NCBI GenBank assembly: GCA_020793555.1
Contig: DQIO01000283.1
Span: 1 to 13,924 of the forward strand
Length of the DNA stretch: 13,924 bases
Origin: Methanosarcinaceae archaeon
GTDB taxonomy: Archaea > Halobacteriota > Methanosarcinia > Methanosarcinales > Methanosarcinaceae
Reading direction: 5' to 3'
The notes beneath the pieces are model-generated. The model saw only the letters and a program-made list of their open reading frames with translations. It was not told the DNA's origin and searched no databases. Both the position numbers and the translations under genes were made by a program. Each line of letters begins with the position of its first letter. Position 1 is the first letter of the stretch. This document shows positions 13,131 to 13,924 of the stretch, piece after piece.

Positions 13131-13643
13131 TTGAATACGGATTTTTTAGACAGGCTCAAGAGATTCGACATTCCCACATGTTTGAGGGTATGTGCAGGAA
13201 CTGACGGTTCGGTGACATTCTTACTTGAGATTATGACCAGACATGATGTCACGGTTTTGACAGAAGATCAGCATCAAGTTCCCGCAGATGAGGATATGGC
13301 ATCTCTTTTCAACATTTATGTGGGGGATGATGTTAATTGTCGTGTGGTGACTCTTATCGCTGACGGTGTGCCCTATGTGTATGCAAAATCTCTTGCGCCG
13401 ATCGGCAGAATGCCGGAATCGTTGCGTACGGACATGATGCGCGCAGATATTCCGATCGGGAAGATTTTGAGGGAACACGATATTGAGACGCGCCGTGATT
13501 TTGATACGATCGAGATGTTAAAAGGCGAGAGTCTCTTTGGATGCAAGTCTGTGCTTTCGCGCTCATACAAGATTATCCATAATGGTTATGTGCTTATGTG
13601 GATTAATGAACAGATGCCTGTGGACGAGCGCTGGAATTTGTGA
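13131..13643 (+). CDS. Chorismate pyruvate-lyase family protein (DUF98 / Rv2949c type)
   Basis: Members release pyruvate from chorismate to give 4-hydroxybenzoate, which methanogens need for the arylamine part of tetrahydromethanopterin. The 170-residue product contains LRVCAGTDGSVTFLLEIMT (18-36), the RMPESLRTDMMRADIPIGKIL block with Arg99, then REHDIETRRD (114-123), the most conserved stretch, and YKIIHNGYVLMWINEQMP near the C-terminus. No signal peptide or membrane segment is present. The TTG start at 13131 gives the usual length and follows GGTGA; an open frame extends back to 13101 but overlaps no ribosome site. It lies downstream of the DUF5611 gene. The catalytic assignment is by family resemblance; substrate is inferred. 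Confidence 0.78.
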   Translation: MNTDFLDRLKRFDIPTCLRVCAGTDGSVTFLLEIMTRHDVTVLTEDQHQVPADEDMASLFNIYVGDDVNCRVVTLIADGVPYVYAKSLAPIGRMPESLRTDMMRADIPIGKILREHDIETRRDFDTIEMLKGESLFGCKSVLSRSYKIIHNGYVLMWINEQMPVDERWNL

Positions 13644-13657
13644 GATTCCACACTCAA

Positions 13658-13672
13658 CCGAAACATTCATAA
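13658..13672 (+). promoter_or_regulatory. Possible BRE/TATA of tRNA-Thr(GGU)
   Basis: CCGAAACATTCATAA resembles a BRE (CCGAAA) followed by a TATA-like CATTCATAAT, about 50 nt before the tRNA, which would leave a leader near 25 nt for RNase P to remove. Confidence 0.3.
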
Positions 13673-13719
13673 TCGATTCGGAGTATCTATGGCAGCACAT
13701 CAATCCCCTTATTTCGAGT

Positions 13720-13791
13720 GCCTCGGTGGCCTAGGGGTATAGCGCGTCCTTGGTAAGGACGAGATCGTGGGTTCAAATCCCACCCGAGGCT
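13720..13791 (+). tRNA. tRNA-Thr (anticodon GGU)
   Basis: The 72-nt cloverleaf has acceptor GCCTCGG paired with CCGAGGC (13784-13790) and discriminator T13791. The anticodon stem CGTCC/GGACG (13745-13749, 13757-13761) encloses TTGGTAA with anticodon GGT at 13752-13754. The T arm contains GTGGG TTCAAAT CCCAC. No intron or encoded CCA. The first 11 bases equal those of the UGU isoacceptor at 11536, as expected for tRNAs charged by the same synthetase. A TTTT follows directly and could end transcription. Confidence 0.95.
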
Positions 13792-13824
13792 TTTGACACT
13801 TTGTTATAAAAGCCATAAACAAAA

Positions 13825-13836
13825 CATATAATAAAA
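13825..13836 (+). promoter_or_regulatory. TATA box near the right edge
   Basis: CATATAATAAAA is a good archaeal TATA-like element, predicting a start near 13858. The only candidate gene downstream is the frame beginning at 13886. Confidence 0.4.
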
Positions 13837-13885
13837 GTGCCCCGATAAATCCAGCATCTCGCACTAGTGTCGCGTTAACAACACA

Positions 13886-13924
13886 ATGTCATGGGACGGG
13901 GATAAGACAGATGCAAAAAACGAC
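13886..13924 (+). CDS. Possible 5' end of a gene cut by the window edge
   Basis: An ATG opens a frame reading MSWDGDKTDAKND that is still open at the last base. It lies about 55 nt after a good TATA element, so a leader of roughly 28 nt is predicted, but no Shine-Dalgarno is seen. Thirteen residues are too few to assign a family or to prove that the frame is coding. Confidence 0.3.
   Translation, partial: MSWDGDKTDAKND

Overview
The window looks like a chromosomal piece of a methanogen-lineage euryarchaeon, most likely within or near Methanosarcinales. The signs are an archaeal-type RtcB with archease, an archaetidylinositol-phosphate-synthase-like enzyme, a chorismate lyase of the DUF98 type (methanopterin pathway), a DUF5611 protein, a HisC whose N-terminus reads like methanosarcinal HisC, archaeal TATA boxes, and a CxxCH (haem c) protein at the left edge. 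Assignments rest on reading motifs by eye; no database was searched.

Layout. 1-1461 (+): tail of a haem-c protein, a small lipoprotein and an archaeal signal peptidase I. 1465-4218: two nearly identical copies of hisC in direct orientation on the minus strand, one 5'-truncated, with a RelBE-type toxin-antitoxin pair between them on the plus strand. 4205-6178 (-): a gene string reading 3-TM membrane protein, Roadblock/LC7 protein, argD, intact hisC. 6372-7875 (-): a bactofilin-like beta-helix protein and a stand-alone PUA protein related to the C-terminus of archaeal tRNA-guanine transglycosylase. 7885-8127: no gene on the minus strand, but a candidate structured plus-strand RNA with promoter and terminator. 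8128-11462 (-): rtcB, archease, a CDP-alcohol phosphatidyltransferase and a class II aldolase. 11536-13791 (+): two threonine tRNA genes (UGU and GGU) bracketing a decayed IS1634-like transposase, a DUF5611 gene and a chorismate lyase gene. The right edge holds a possible start of another gene.

How the genes fit together. argD and hisC overlap and serve arginine and histidine synthesis. Archease and RtcB are the RNA ligase and its activator, and the PUA protein downstream is also likely RNA-related. The aldolase, CDP-alcohol enzyme and DUF98 lyase belong to archaeal cofactor and lipid routes.

Translation starts fall into two classes. Genes behind their own TATA box (signal peptidase, antitoxin, beta-helix protein, PUA protein, DUF5611, probably the CDP-alcohol enzyme) have the box 26-32 nt before the start codon and no Shine-Dalgarno, as expected for leaderless or near-leaderless mRNA. 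argD, the 3-TM protein, rtcB and the chorismate lyase have clear GGTGA or GGAGG sites, two of them before TTG starts. The most notable items are the hisC/toxin-antitoxin duplication and the candidate non-coding RNA.
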